A DNA stretch of 64,000 nucleotides from Macrotis lagotis (lineage: Eukaryota > Chordata > Mammalia > Peramelemorphia > Peramelidae): positions 886,928,400 through 886,992,399 of the forward strand of contig NC_133658.1 in assembly GCF_037893015.1 (NCBI RefSeq). The letters are read 5' to 3'. A program made the translations under genes and the position numbers. Position 1 is the stretch's first letter; each line of letters begins with the position of its first letter. Below the pieces are notes generated by a model. The model saw nothing but the letters and a program-made list of their open reading frames with translations, did not search any database and was not told the origin of the DNA. Positions 40,406 to 50,165 of the stretch are shown here, one piece after another.

Positions 40406-41290
40406 AGTTGTGTAGGGTTTTTTAATGCCAACACACATACAATGTATTTAACCAAAGCTAACCAGCACACCCAATTACTCAACTATGTAGGAAAACACAA
40501 ATTGCATTGAGGATTATTCCTTGTCTGCAGACTAATTTTCATTAGGCAAGAGCCAAGTTTTTCCCTAGCTGATGAGATTTAGTCAATACCTAGATGTTCC
40601 ATTCCATTCAGTTACAGTAATTTTGCCTGTTTGTTCTCCTAACAAGTCTTCCTCTTCTAGCTGGCTCAATGGTCCCCAATCTTCTCAGGATAAAAGGAGA
40701 GTCCCTCCCCTCTTACCCCTACTTCATCCACTGCCCTCTGTCACTCCCTTACTCTGTCGTCTTTCAGCCAGGTTTCAATCCGTGGGACAGTGTCATTACC
40801 AAGCCAATTTGGAATTAATTGCATAATATTTCATGAAGGAGTGTATCAAATCCATTCCTTTCACCCACTAATCAAAAAAGCAATCAGGTTTATCTCCAGT
40901 GATTTGTGCTCCACAGACTGCTGTTGTTTATTGATCAGACTTCGGGTATCCTCAAGGTGTTCAGTGGGCTCTCTTTTAGAGTAGAAGCTAATAAAAGTTA
41001 TGTGCCCTCAGAATCCAGAGGTCCCTGAGACTCTGAGGTGGGTCTGTGGGCTCCAAACTATTTTCATTATACTAAGATGTTATTTGTCTATTAAAATATA
41101 CCTCCCTTTCCAACTCCCTATCTGTGTAAAGCCAGATTTTCTTCATGTGCTTCAACCAAAACAACACATTAAAACAGATTGAATACAGAAGCAGATCTCA
41201 GAATCCAGTTGTCTACTATTAAACCAGACGTTAAAGAGATGTACAAATATGTAAAGCAATGATATTCTTCTCATTCATTTTTTTTGTTTT
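40406..41290. other. Repeat-free block, candidate conserved non-coding element
   Basis: The segment 40785-40960 is AT-rich with TTTGGAATTAATTGCATAAT, CACCCACTAATCAAAAAAGC and TGTTGTTTATTGATCAGACT. These are homeodomain- and forkhead-like words. Open frames (40572-40826, 40790-40984) are short and overlap. Confidence 0.38.
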
Positions 41291-41334
41291 AGAAAAGAAT
41301 GATTTTTCATAAAAATGCTATTTTGGTTAACTTA

Positions 41335-41484
41335 TTTTTTTAGGTTTTTGCAAGGCAAACGGGGTTAAGTGGCTTGCCCAAGGCCACACAGCTAGGTAAT
41401 TATTAAGTGTCTGAGGCTGGATTTGAATTCAGGTACTCCTGACTCCAGGGCCAGTGCTCTATCCACAGCACCACCTAGCCACCC
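41335..41484 (-). mobile_element. Family A SINE, minus strand, with target duplication
   Basis: TTTAGGTTTTTGCAAGGC, GGGGTTAAGTGGCTTGCC, CAGCTAGGTAATTATTAAG and CTCTATCCACAGCACCACC. Flanks of 17 bp at 41318-41334 and 41485-41501 (CTATTTTGGTTAACTTA / CTATTTTTGTTAACTTA) differ by one base. Confidence 0.93.
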
Positions 41485-41511
41485 CTATTTTTGTTAACTT
41501 ATAATGGGCTT

Positions 41512-41835
41512 ATATAGAGCAGCCAGATGTTGCAGTGGATAGAGTACTGACCTTGGAGTCAGGACAACAGGAGTTCAAATCCAGCCTCAGACACTTGACA
41601 TTAACTAGCTCTGTGACCTTGGGCAAGTCATTTAACCTTGATTGCCTCACATCCAGGGCCATCTCTAGTCATCCTAACTCATATCTGGCCACTGGACGCA
41701 GATGGCTCTGGAGGAGAAGTGAGGCTGGTGATTTAGCACAGCAACCCTCACTCAAATCCAATTCATGTGCTTGCATTAACATCACCTCCCTGATGTCATG
41801 ATCCTCTTTGAGAACAAAGGACAACCATCATTCAA
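41512..41835 (+). repeat. Family B SINE, plus strand, full length
   Basis: AGCAGCCAGATGTTGCAGTG GATAGAG, GAGTTCAAATCCAGCC, ATCCAGGGCCATCTCTAG, CTCAAATCCAATTCATGTG, CTCCCTGATGTCATG, TTTGAGAACAAAGGACAACC. Confidence 0.93.
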
Positions 41836-41867
41836 TGGGCTAGGAAGTTATACACTTTTCAATGGGC

Positions 41868-42040
41868 ATTATAATTTTAAATGAATTAATATGTATCTTT
41901 AAAAATTATATGCTATAGTTTCTAATACAGTATATATTGATAGATATAAGCTCCACAAATGAAAGTTTGGAAGGGACTGTTGTCAATAAACTGGTGTAAA
42001 AGAGTCCTGAGACCAAAAAATTTGCGAATCACTGCTCTGG
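41868..42040 (-). mobile_element. hAT-Charlie-like nonautonomous DNA transposon, minus strand
   Basis: ATTTTAAATGAATTAATATG, AGTTTCTAATACAGTATATA, TTGATAGATATAAGCTCC and the terminal part GCGAATCACTGCTCTGG. Reversed, it follows the mammal-wide MER58-type order. The family name is from memory of the pattern. Confidence 0.6.
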
Positions 42041-42850
42041 TGGTCTGGGCTTGGAGAAATGGAAGTGGGTTGACATTTTCACTTTCTAGAATGCTTCTGG
42101 CCATTCGGGCTCTGGCTTCGAAGCAGTCAGAGTGCAGATGGAAACTTTCAACTAGAGAAAGGAGAAAGCAACTAGACGCTTATAGTAAACTCTGGGGAAC
42201 TTTCTTTTTAAGATGAAAGCAACCTTCAGATCAGTTATGTTTAGGGAATAAAGACCTGACAGATTCCTTTTAACATGACAGGAGAACAAGGAAGAATTTT
42301 TTCTTTAACAAATAAAAACTCAAAAGTTGCCAAATGGCTTTTGTGGTACGCTGCTCCCCATCCTTACCTCCCCCTCCCCATGCCTTCTAAAGAAAAATAA
42401 AATTGCAGGTGTATTTGTGATTCTGTAAACAAGGCCTCAGTTTCCCTCTAAATAAGAGTATCAATAGAAGGAAGCAACAACGAGACTTTCTTGGAATTGA
42501 AAAGGAAAAACTCATTTAGATAATTAACTTCTCTATAGCTAATCCAGACTCTCATTGTTCCCTCCAAGGCTTAAACCTAAAACATTAAAAAGCATCAAGG
42601 GAGTTCCTGGGATGTTACCTTGTGGGATATGATTCAGACTTTATGGACTAAAACCAGGATGTTCTAGGTCAACGTTTCCCAATCTATGCAAAATTGAAGA
42701 TCCTAGGACAGCCCAAGGAAGAATGCTCTCACTTTTGTCTACCCTGTCCATACTCCCAACCAGGTCTCTCAATAGGAGGGAAATTGAAAAAGTCTCCCCC
42801 AAAGTTGAGCTTTGACGATCCCTAAGGATTCTAAGAAGTGGAGGTGAGGG
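42041..42850. other. SINE-free non-coding block
   Basis: No repeats recognised; unique sequence with a few CpG words (GGCTTCGAAGCAGTC at about 42115). Frames here are short. It may contain conserved sequence between 42060 and 42540. Confidence 0.35.
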
Positions 42851-42859
42851 GGAGCTGAG

Positions 42860-42990
42860 GGAACAGACCATTATTCCTGGAGTCAGGAAGACCTCAGTTC
42901 AAATCTGACCTCACAAATTTAATATTTAGTTGTGTGACCTTGGGGAAGTCACTTAACCCTATTGCCTTGCAAAAAACTCCAAACAAACAA
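42860..42990 (+). repeat. Family A SINE, plus strand, 5' truncated
   Basis: CCTGGAGTCAGGAAGACCTC, AGTTCAAATCTGACCTC, TAGTTGTGTGACCTTGGGG, TTGCCTTGCAAAAAACTCC. Confidence 0.82.
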
Positions 42991-43004
42991 AAAAGAATTG
43001 GAGG

Positions 43005-43100
43005 TGAGGAAGAAGTGAATTATTAGTATGGGAAATAGTTTGGGCAAAGGCAGGGAAATGGGAAATGATAGAATGCTGAATTAGGGAACATTGATCTGGC
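43005..43100 (-). repeat. LINE-2 internal 3' fragment, minus strand
   Basis: GTTTGGGCAAAGGCAGGGAA ATGGGAAATGATAG. Confidence 0.5.
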
Positions 43101-43169
43101 TTGTCATAATTCTGCCATTTATGTAACATTAAAACTATAATATATCTTATCTCACTGAAATCTTATTTG

Positions 43170-43285
43170 TTCAAATTTTGTGCTTTCTCTTTTTAACTTG
43201 ATTGCAGGCTCTTTGAGGACAAAGACAGGGTCTTAATTATCTCTGATCTCCAAACATCTGGACCAGTGATTTCATTGTTATAGGA
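43170..43285 (+). repeat. LINE-2 3' tail, plus strand
   Basis: TGCAGGCTCTTTGAGGACAA, AGACAGGGTCTTAATTATC. Confidence 0.6.
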
Positions 43286-43324
43286 TATATTTCATGTAGA
43301 ACTACCATCAGTTTACTGTCTCAG

Positions 43325-43435
43325 AGAATCAATCACCCTGGTGACTGAAGGGTAAGTAACTCACCCAAGGTCAAAGAATCAGTATAAGTGAGAGGTGAGA
43401 CTTGAATCCAGGACTTCCTACTTCTGGGATGATCA
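43325..43435 (-). repeat. Family D SINE fragment, minus strand
   Basis: GTAACTCACCCAAGGTCAAA, GAGACTTGAATCCAGGAC. Confidence 0.65.
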
Positions 43436-43844
43436 CTTTCTTCAGTACACCATTTTGTTTCTCAAGCATTATAGATATGTGTCTTTTCTTTATTATTATT
43501 CTAATCAATTCTCATTTGGCATAGCTTCTATGTCCACATTTTGGACATCAGCCAGTTTGTCAATATTCTTCCTAAAATGCAGTGCCCAGAACTGATCAGG
43601 ATGCAATTCTAGAAGGTATAACCAGAGCAGAGCACCAGGGGACCATTGCCTCCCTCATCCAGGACTTTGTGCCTTTCTTTATGGTACTGGTGATTGCGGT
43701 AATTTTTTTTTTTTGGCTGCCATGGCAAATTTCTGAATCACATTTAATTTGCAGTTCACTAAAACTCCTAGATCTTTTTTTCCTGTACACCTCTCCAATC
43801 CTAAACTTTTCAAATTGATTATTTAAATATATAGAAGACTTAAT

Positions 43845-44055
43845 AGCAGCTATGTGACACAGTAAACAGACAGCTGGTCTGGAAATCAGGAAGAGCTCAG
43901 TTCAAATCCAGTTTCATATTATTTGCTAGCTGTGTGACCTGGGAAAGTCACATAGAAAAAAAAGCAAACCGCTCAATACTTGTAAAGTATTTTGTAAACC
44001 TCAAAGCACTATGTAAATGCTATATAAATAGCTATAACCATTATCATTATCATTA
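43845..44055 (+). repeat. Family D SINE, plus strand, inside the CR1/L3 remnant
   Basis: GCAGCTATGTGACACAGTAA, CAGTTCAAATCCAGTTTC, GCTAGCTGTGTGACCTGG, and the tail TTTGTAAACCTCAAAGCAC with ATTATCATTATCATTAC. Confidence 0.83.
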
Positions 44056-44127
44056 CTATTAATCAATTAGATTAGATCAACTGTTCTAACCTTTCTATCT
44101 TTATGAATCTTGTTTGTTCATTTTGGT

Positions 44128-44276
44128 TTTTTTTTTTTGCAAGGCAATGGGATTAAGTGACCTTCCCAAGGTCACATAGCTTGTTAGTATCAAGTGTCTG
44201 AGGGCAGGATTTGAACTCAGACCCTATTGACTCCAGAGTTGGTGCTCTATCCACTGTGCCACCTAGCTGTTCCCCT
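44128..44276 (-). repeat. Family A-type SINE, minus strand, inside the CR1/L3 remnant
   Basis: TTTTTTTTTTTGCAAGGCAA, GGTCACATAGCTTGTTAG, GGATTTGAACTCAGACCC, CTCTATCCACTGTGCCACC. No clear target duplication was seen. Confidence 0.85.
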
Positions 44277-45089
44277 GGAAGTCTTTTGGGATCTTAACTC
44301 TATTATCCGATGTGTTAGCTGTCATATCATTAGAAAATCTGGTTCAGATCTATTAAGAACTCTTTGAATTGGGTGAATAAATCTATTTCATAGCCACTTG
44401 TACCCATTTCATATCCTTTCACTTTGTCCACAGAAAGATTATGATAAACTTTGTCAAATCCTTTGCTAAATTCTCAGTAGACTATGTTTTCTGCATTCCT
44501 CTGGTCTAGTAAACCTGTAAACAAACGAAATGAAGTAAGCATTGTTTGACCTTTTCTGGGGGAAGTCTGCCATCTCCTAGTAATCACCATCTCCCTTTCT
44601 AAAAGTTTCAAATAATCAGATATGCTAGAATCTTTCCAGGAACCTAAGTCAATTCAAACTGGTCACAAGTTTGCCCCCTTTTCCTTTATGAAACTTTCTT
44701 TTTTGTCCCTTTTTTGCACTTTTCCAGTTCTTTACCCTTTATAATCTGTCAAAGATCACTGATAATCAATAAACAATCACATTTGCCCATTCCCATAGAT
44801 CTTGAATGTGGTTTTTGTCAAGGGCAGTTATGCTATTTCTTACTATCTCCTCATCTTTTGGGGATTTTAATGCCTGATTTAAAATGCTTTTCTAAACCTC
44901 CTAGTCTGAAGATCACTCTCCTTGACAGAGATAACATAAAGAAAATAAGAAGTAGTTTACTATCTTCTCTCCCTCATTTACTAGCAATATCTCATCTACC
45001 CTAAGCTGTTGTCCTGTCCCTTCTTTGATTCCTCTTGCCCCTGACATAGTCTAAAAGTAAATCGCTTTATGGCATCCTTAGAATTCACT

Positions 45090-45368
45090 GGGACAGCCAG
45101 GTGGTACAATGTGGTACAATAAGGCACTTAGGTGGTCACCTAACTGCCCTAGAGAAATAGACTTGGATCCAAGATTCATTTTCCTGAGTTCAAATTCAGT
45201 CTCAGAAACTTACTAGCTGTGTGACCCTGGGCAAGTCATTTAACCCTGTTTTCCTCAATTTTTCCCATCTGTAAAATGAACTGGAGAAGGAAATGGCAAA
45301 CCACCTCTGTGTCTCTGATCAAACAGAGTCAGGAAGAGTCAGACATGACTGACCAAAATGGGCAAGTA
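45090..45368 (+). repeat. Family C SINE, plus strand
   Basis: The head region has a local repeat GTGGTACAAT twice near 45103-45120. Then CTAGCTGTGTGACCCTGG, GAACTGGAGAAGGAAATGG, CAAACCACCTCTGTG and the RTE-like end AAGAGTCAGACATGACTGAC. Confidence 0.9.
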
Positions 45369-45379
45369 ATCGATGATGA

Positions 45380-45465
45380 TGATGTTAGTCCTTCATTCTT
45401 GAAGAAGACCATGGCTGGGGGAGGAGATGCCATGAGATATACATGAATTGGACTTGAGTGACCAA
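45380..45465 (-). repeat. Family B SINE tail, minus strand
   Basis: GTCCTTCATTCTTGAAGAAG, GATGCCATGAGATATACATG, GAATTGGACTTGAGTGACC. Confidence 0.75.
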
Positions 45466-45665
45466 ATTCATAGGATTATAGGATATTAGAGTAGAAGCAG
45501 AAAGGAACATTAGAGAACTAGCTCCATGTCCTTATGTTACAGATAAGGAAATTGAGGCCTAGAAAGTTTAGGACATTTGCCCAAGATCACAAAGAGAGCA
45601 AAGTGACTGTACTGAGGCCCCAAACCCATACCTCTTGACTCCAGATTAGGATCTCTTACTTTGTG
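45466..45665 (-). repeat. Family D SINE, minus strand
   Basis: AAGGAACATTAGAGAACTAG, ACAGATAAGGAAATTGAGGC, TTGCCCAAGATCACAAAG. Confidence 0.78.
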
Positions 45666-45820
45666 GGAGAATGAGACCAAGCCATGAATCTCAGAACTAT
45701 CTGCCCAATATCCTGATATATGGGGAATGAATTTAGTCTACATTAGTTTGATAGACAGAGTTTTCTATCTCTGTACTCATTACAAGGAAGTTGCCTTTGG
45801 TCATTGCTTCTCAATCTTTT

Positions 45821-45970
45821 TTGTTTGTTTGTGAGTTTGTTTATTTGTTTTGTAAGGCAATGGGGTTAAGTGACTTGCCCAAGGCCACACAGCTAGGTAA
45901 TTAAGTATCTGAGGCTAGATTTGAACTCAGATTGTCCTGACTCCAGGATGGGTGCTCTATCCACTGCCCC
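45821..45970 (-). mobile_element. Family A SINE, minus strand, with short target duplication
   Basis: TTTTGTAAGGCAATGGGG, GGCCACACAGCTAGGTAATT, GTGCTCTATCCACTGCCC. The 12-bp flank TCTCAATCTTTT occurs at 45809-45820 and 45971-45982. A small deletion removes part of the TTAATAATTACC segment. Confidence 0.88.
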
Positions 45971-45982
45971 TCTCAATCTTTT

Positions 45983-46290
45983 GTTCAGATAGAAGATAGC
46001 AGAACACATTAAGAGGGAACACCCCACTCCTGGCCAATCTCCTCTCTAAGCACAATACAGTCACCATGCTTCCTCTTCTCCCACATCACCCACCATCTCT
46101 ACCACCTGCATCAAAACTAGGCAAGACCATCCATTCAAGTCTCTACTATTCTACTTATTCAGTCTCCTTGAGTTTTTTCCAAGGATATTTCCAAACCCAA
46201 CTAGATTTCTGCTGAACCCTAATGAGGCCTCTTGGTCTTCTCTGCGAAACTCCTTTCTGTTAAAGAACTTGAGATCCTTTGAGGTCAGGA
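45983..46290. other. Non-coding stretch, perhaps L2 coding or 3' region
   Basis: The pyrimidine-rich style (CTCCTCTCTAAGCACAATAC) and the L2 tail downstream suggest this is the upstream part of the same L2 copy. Confidence 0.4.
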
Positions 46291-46668
46291 CTCTACTCCA
46301 TTCTTCATTAGAATATCAATTCCTTAAGAACAGGGATTGTGCCCTTCTTTGTACTGTAGGTCGCTAACTAGTGCAGTGGGTAGATCAGTGGGCCAGGAGT
46401 TAGAGAGACCTGAACTCAAATCCAGCCTCAGATACTTGCTAGCTTTATGACCCTGAACAAGGCACTTTCCCTTTGTCTTCCTCAGTTTCTTCTGTGAATT
46501 GGGGATTATAATAATACCTACCTTCCAAGATTGTTGTAAGGACTGAATGAGATAAAAGAGATGACATGTACTGCTATTAGTGATAAATATCATTTTGTCC
46601 CCAGTGTCTAACATGTAGCCTGACAAACCAAAGGTGCTGTATATACGTATTGATTAACTGATTAAAGC
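46290..46668 (+). repeat. LINE-2 3' tail, plus strand, split by a SINE
   Basis: First part CATTAGAATATCAATTCCTT, AAGAACAGGGATTGTGCCC (46300-46360). Second part CCCCAGTGTCTAACATGTAG, AAGGTGCTGTATATACG and TTGATTAACTGATT (46600-46665). Joined in order they form one tail, so the SINE is younger. Confidence 0.82.
46361..46598 (+). repeat. Family D SINE, plus strand, nested in L2
   Basis: CTAACTAGTGCAGTGGGTAG, CTCAAATCCAGCCTCAG, TTGCTAGCTTTATGACCC, GATTGTTGTAAGGACTG. Confidence 0.88.
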
Positions 46669-47085
46669 ATTTCCTCCCCCACCCAAAAATATTAACAAGT
46701 CAAATGATCCCTGTCGGGAAACTTGGAGAACCTGTCCTATTCTCTGGGAGAATCATTCTAGATGGGTTGCCTACTGCAGGCCTAAGTAGAATGGAAGATG
46801 AGGTTAGGGGTGCTTGACTATGAAGTCCAGTTATATGATCTGGACTTGCAATTCAAGGTCTCCTGAATCCAGCCATCATTAAGTACCCAATAGCAGAAAT
46901 TTATCAAGAACCAGACAGTGAGACTTTCAAACACTCTCTCTTCCCACATTCCCATTTAGCCTATTGCTAAAATCCTTTCAAAAGCAGGGGATTCTAGCCA
47001 ATTTACCCCTAATGCAAAGGTCTCCCTCCCCTCCCTTCCAATCTTGATTTATAATCCTCTTTTAAAAAGGCCCCTTCCCCAATTC
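46669..47085. other. Non-coding stretch, nothing recognised
   Basis: No gene or repeat family identified. Confidence 0.4.
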
Positions 47086-47345
47086 CCTTACAAACAATCT
47101 GCCTGCTGGCAGGGTCATCATTAGCAGGTTGGTAACAGGATTAGGCAAGGTGAGGGTCCCATTTTGGGTGCACCATTAGACCCCGCATGTTTATCAGTGG
47201 CCCACCAACAGGGTACCATGGTGCCTGCCACCATTGCCACGCTCTGTGGTGAAATAATCATCCTTCCAAGGTCAACTTGAATTAAAAAGGATTTTCAGGG
47301 CTGTTGGTTTCTATCTTCTCATTTCAAAGACACAAATGCCAAAGA
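47086..47345. other. Repeat-free block, candidate conserved non-coding element
   Basis: CTGCTGGCAGGGTCATCATT, GTTGGTAACAGGATTAGG, GACCCCGCATGTTTATCAG and TTGCCACGCTCTGTGGTG. It is unlike any repeat in the window, of balanced composition with several CpGs. Confidence 0.42.
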
Positions 47346-48295
47346 TTAATAGTATTAGGGGGAAAATGTGTGAAGGGTAAGTCTGATGAAGAGAGAGGAA
47401 GAAAGGGAGGAGGGAGGGAGGGAAAGAGGGAGAGGAAAAAAAATACATAAGGAAAATAATCCGAGAAGCTTAACATTTTAATCCTGCTATTCATGGGGAC
47501 AAAGAAACAGGTACTGTGGATTTAGAATAATCTCCAGAAGGTTCAAGGCAGGGTGAGGGTGTTCCACTCTTGGATGGTATTGAGTAGGATGTGGTGGAGG
47601 CCTATTCCTTGAAAATGCCTGTCACGTGAGGATGCTGTATGAAGGGATGTGACTCCATCAGCATAACAACTGTTTACTAGACAAGGTAGGTTCTGCTTGA
47701 CTCTGGTTACCCACTCATCAAACTCTCCCATCCTCATTAAGATCAGGGACAAAAGGCATCCTGTGGTCAGAAAGGGAGCCAGAGAAACTTCCTCTAAGAC
47801 TCCCAGGACAGACTGAAAAGATGACAAATGGTGATGTCACAATTCTGATCAAAGCACTCCGATCTGGAGGCATAGTTTGGTTGAGTGAGCCCCCCACCCC
47901 CACCCCGCCCGAGCTACTCATTGGAATAACTCTGTCTTGGCATTTAGACATCACCACCAAGAACACAAATTTCTATGTACTAGAATGTATTCTACCTGCT
48001 TTATTCATCTTCATAATCTCAGTTTCCTTAGCACAGTTTTTCACACATGATAGTAATGATAATAAACATTTGCTGAATTGACCTGAATCTACTCACAGAT
48101 CCATCCCTCATATCAATTGATTGCACAACCTTTGGAGAGCTGACCCCAAGCTTCTCCTTGAAGCAACAGCCCATCTTTTTGACACTGATATTCATCCAGG
48201 GTTCCTGGTGGCTACGAGCCATATCCTGAGATCCGCTGAGAACCCTCGCTTCCCCCCAGAGAGCAATGAAGGTATGTGGTGGGCATAGAGACAGA
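47346..48295. other. Non-coding stretch with a purine-rich segment
   Basis: A GAAAGGGAGGAGGGAGGGAG segment lies at 47400-47440. A C-rich CCCCCACCCCCACCCC word lies near 47890. An L2-like tail end (GATAATAAACATTTGCTG) is at 47950-48080. No gene seen. Confidence 0.4.
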
Positions 48296-48515
48296 CAGGT
48301 GGCACAGTGGGCAGTGTTGAACTTGGAACAAAGAAGACCCATTCTGTTCAAATCCAATCTTGGACACTTGTCAGGTGTGTGATCCCGAGCAAGTCGCTTA
48401 GTTTCTGTCTGCCTCAGTTTCCCCATCAGTGAAATGGGTATCATAATGGCACCTAGGGGGTAGCTGTGAGGATCAAATAAATAACCTTGTGAATCACTTT
48501 ATATAGCCTAATATG
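48296..48515 (+). repeat. Family D SINE, plus strand
   Basis: ACAGGTGGCACAGTGGGCAG, CTGTTCAAATCCAATCTTGG, GTGTGTGATCCCGAGCAAG, TCAGTTTCCCCATCAG, AGCTGTGAGGATCAAATAA. Confidence 0.88.
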
Positions 48516-48775
48516 TTAGGTATTGCTATTAAGTAGATTGCAATGAGAGAAGTAATATAAGAAAGAGAGGCCAAAGATGGGGATGCAGACCGAACCAGAT
48601 TGAAATGTAATCAGGGAATATTTTACAAAGTAAATAAAAATATAATAAAACATAGATAATGTGACTATGGGGTTTTCTGTGTCAATAGGCAGACATTAGA
48701 CTGTAGTGTACAGTTTAGTGGTATCTGTTTGTATAGAAATTTGACATCACTGACATGTGATATCATCCAGCAGTG
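48516..48775. other. Non-coding stretch, nothing recognised
   Basis: AT-rich; no family identified. Confidence 0.4.
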
Positions 48776-48905
48776 TATCAATCAATAGGCATTTATAACA
48801 TGTTTACTGTGGGGCAATCACTAAAGAAACAACTACAAAAACAAAATGCTCTTTGTCTAAATGAAGTTTAGTTTCTTTCCAAGAGGAATATAACTAGATA
48901 AAGGG
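48776..48905 (-). repeat. LINE-2 3' end, minus strand
   Basis: AATAGGCATTTATAACATGT, GTGGGGCAATCACTAAAG, GAAGTTTAGTTTCTTTCC. Confidence 0.65.
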
Positions 48906-48924
48906 ATGAACCACTCAGAATAGC

Positions 48925-49105
48925 ACCATGTAAACAATGGTAGAAATGGACTCAGAGGATCTGAGTTAGAATCCTCCCACTTCCACATCATCCTTGTGGT
49001 TTCACACTTTCTTTTGACCTCAGTATTCCTATCTCTAAATGAGTGGATTTAGACTCAATGGGTTCCAGATCCCTTCCAGCTCTAATTCTAAAATAATCCT
49101 ATGAG
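48925..49105 (+). repeat. Family D SINE, plus strand, diverged
   Basis: GACTCAGAGGATCTGAGTTA, GAATCCTCCCACTTCC, TGACCTCAGTATTCCTATC, and tail AGATCCCTTCCAGCTCTAAT. Confidence 0.65.
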
Positions 49106-49159
49106 TAAAGAATAAAGCATAATTGATAGAGTATTTGCTCCAAAACTATCCATGATACT

Positions 49160-49290
49160 ATACAAAGAAAATAATCAACATTTCTATAGCATCTTAATGT
49201 TTAAAGAGTGCTTTATATTAGTGATCTTCACTGTTCAACTGCAAGGTATCATTATCATTCACAATGGGCTTAGAGATGGGTAATCCTATA
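49160..49290 (-). repeat. Family D SINE 3' fragment, minus strand
   Basis: AACATTTCTATAGCATCTTA, ATGTTTAAAGAGTGCTTTAT. Confidence 0.65.
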
Positions 49291-49317
49291 GTACCCAGTG
49301 GAGTAGGTAGAGAACTG

Positions 49318-49618
49318 ATTAATGTTTGTCCTTCATTTTTGAAGAAGACCACATCATCACAGGGGTGACGTCATGACAAACACATGAACTGGATTTGAGT
49401 GGGGGGGGCTGTGCTAAATCACCTGCCTCACTTTCTCCCCCAGAGTCAGGGTCCAGTGGCCAGATATGAATCAGGATGACTGGAGATGACCCTGGATGTG
49501 GGGGCAATCAGGGTTAAGTAACATGGCCAAGGTCAAAAAACCAGAGGCTGGTTTTGAATTATCATCCTCCTAATTCAAAGGCCAATGCTCCATCCACTGC
49601 ATCATCTAGTTGCCCAAC
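49318..49618 (-). repeat. Family B SINE, minus strand, full length
   Basis: TTTGTCCTTCATTTTTGAAG, GACGTCATGACAAACACATG, CTGGATTTGAGTGGGGG, GGGGGCAATCAGGGTTAAG and CTCCATCCACTGCATCATC. Confidence 0.92.
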
Positions 49619-49850
49619 TTACATTCTGGAGACCTGAGTTCAAATTCAGCCTCGTTTACTGCCCAGCTGTGTAGCCTTTGGCAAGTCACTGAACCTTTAT
49701 TTGTCTCAGTTCCTTAACTGTAAAATGGGGATTATAAAAAATAGCACCTACCTCTTAGGATTTTGGCAAAAATCAAATGAAATAATTTTTTTGCAAAGCA
49801 TTGAGCAACCCTTAAAAAGCTATCTAAATGCTCATTATTATTATTATTAA
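49618..49850 (+). repeat. Family D SINE, plus strand, ATT tail
   Basis: GACCTGAGTTCAAATTCAGC, CAGCTGTGTAGCCTTTGG, TGTAAAATGGGGATTAT, and the end CTCATTATTATTATTATT. Head to head with the family B copy. Confidence 0.87.
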
Positions 49851-50165
49851 ATCACCTGGATATTCTCCCAAATCTTAGAACAATAGATTTGGTTAGTATT
49901 AATCGGAGATGAAGCCAAATGATTCCATTCACGTTTTGCTCACAAAGAGACTGGGCCTCAGAACTTGTTAAATAGTGAATTGCTTTAAAATTAGTTTGAA
50001 CTAAATGGATTGCAATCTTATTGTGCCTCCGGTGCTGTGTGATAGCAGTGATTCGGAATATTAGCCCATCCATTGACCAAGGCTCCCGCACGGGGAGCCT
50101 ATCTCCCAGATATAATCTGAAATAGCTTCTTCCGAAAGCAGCACAGATCTGAGCCAAGGAAGGGA
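49851..50165. other. Repeat-free block, candidate conserved non-coding element
   Basis: ATTTGGTTAGTATTAATCGG, TCCATTCACGTTTTGCTC, GTGATTCGGAATATTAGCCC and AAGGCTCCCGCACGGGGAGC. Several CpGs survive, which is unusual beside AT-rich SINE tails, and no repeat can be assigned. The minus-strand 101-codon frame is not convincing as a gene. Confidence 0.45.

Larger units (their letters stand above)
43535..45065 (-). mobile_element. CR1/L3 LINE reverse transcriptase remnant, minus strand, split by two SINEs
   Basis: The plus-strand text GTCAATATTCTTCCTAAAAT, GTGCCCAGAACTGATC, TTTTTGGCTGCCATGGC, and after the SINEs CTTTGTCAAATCCTTTGC is the antisense of CR1/L3 ORF2. On the minus strand near 44446-44500 it reads NAENIVY, a stop, then EFSKGFDKV. 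This is the reverse transcriptase motif usually containing YLDFSKAFD. Stops and indels abound. Insertions at 43845-44050 and 44128-44276 interrupt it. Confidence 0.78.

Noticed and set aside
48028..48444. 138-codon minus-strand frame
   Set aside because: Its N-terminal part is the antisense of a MIR-like SINE; the rest has no recognisable domain.
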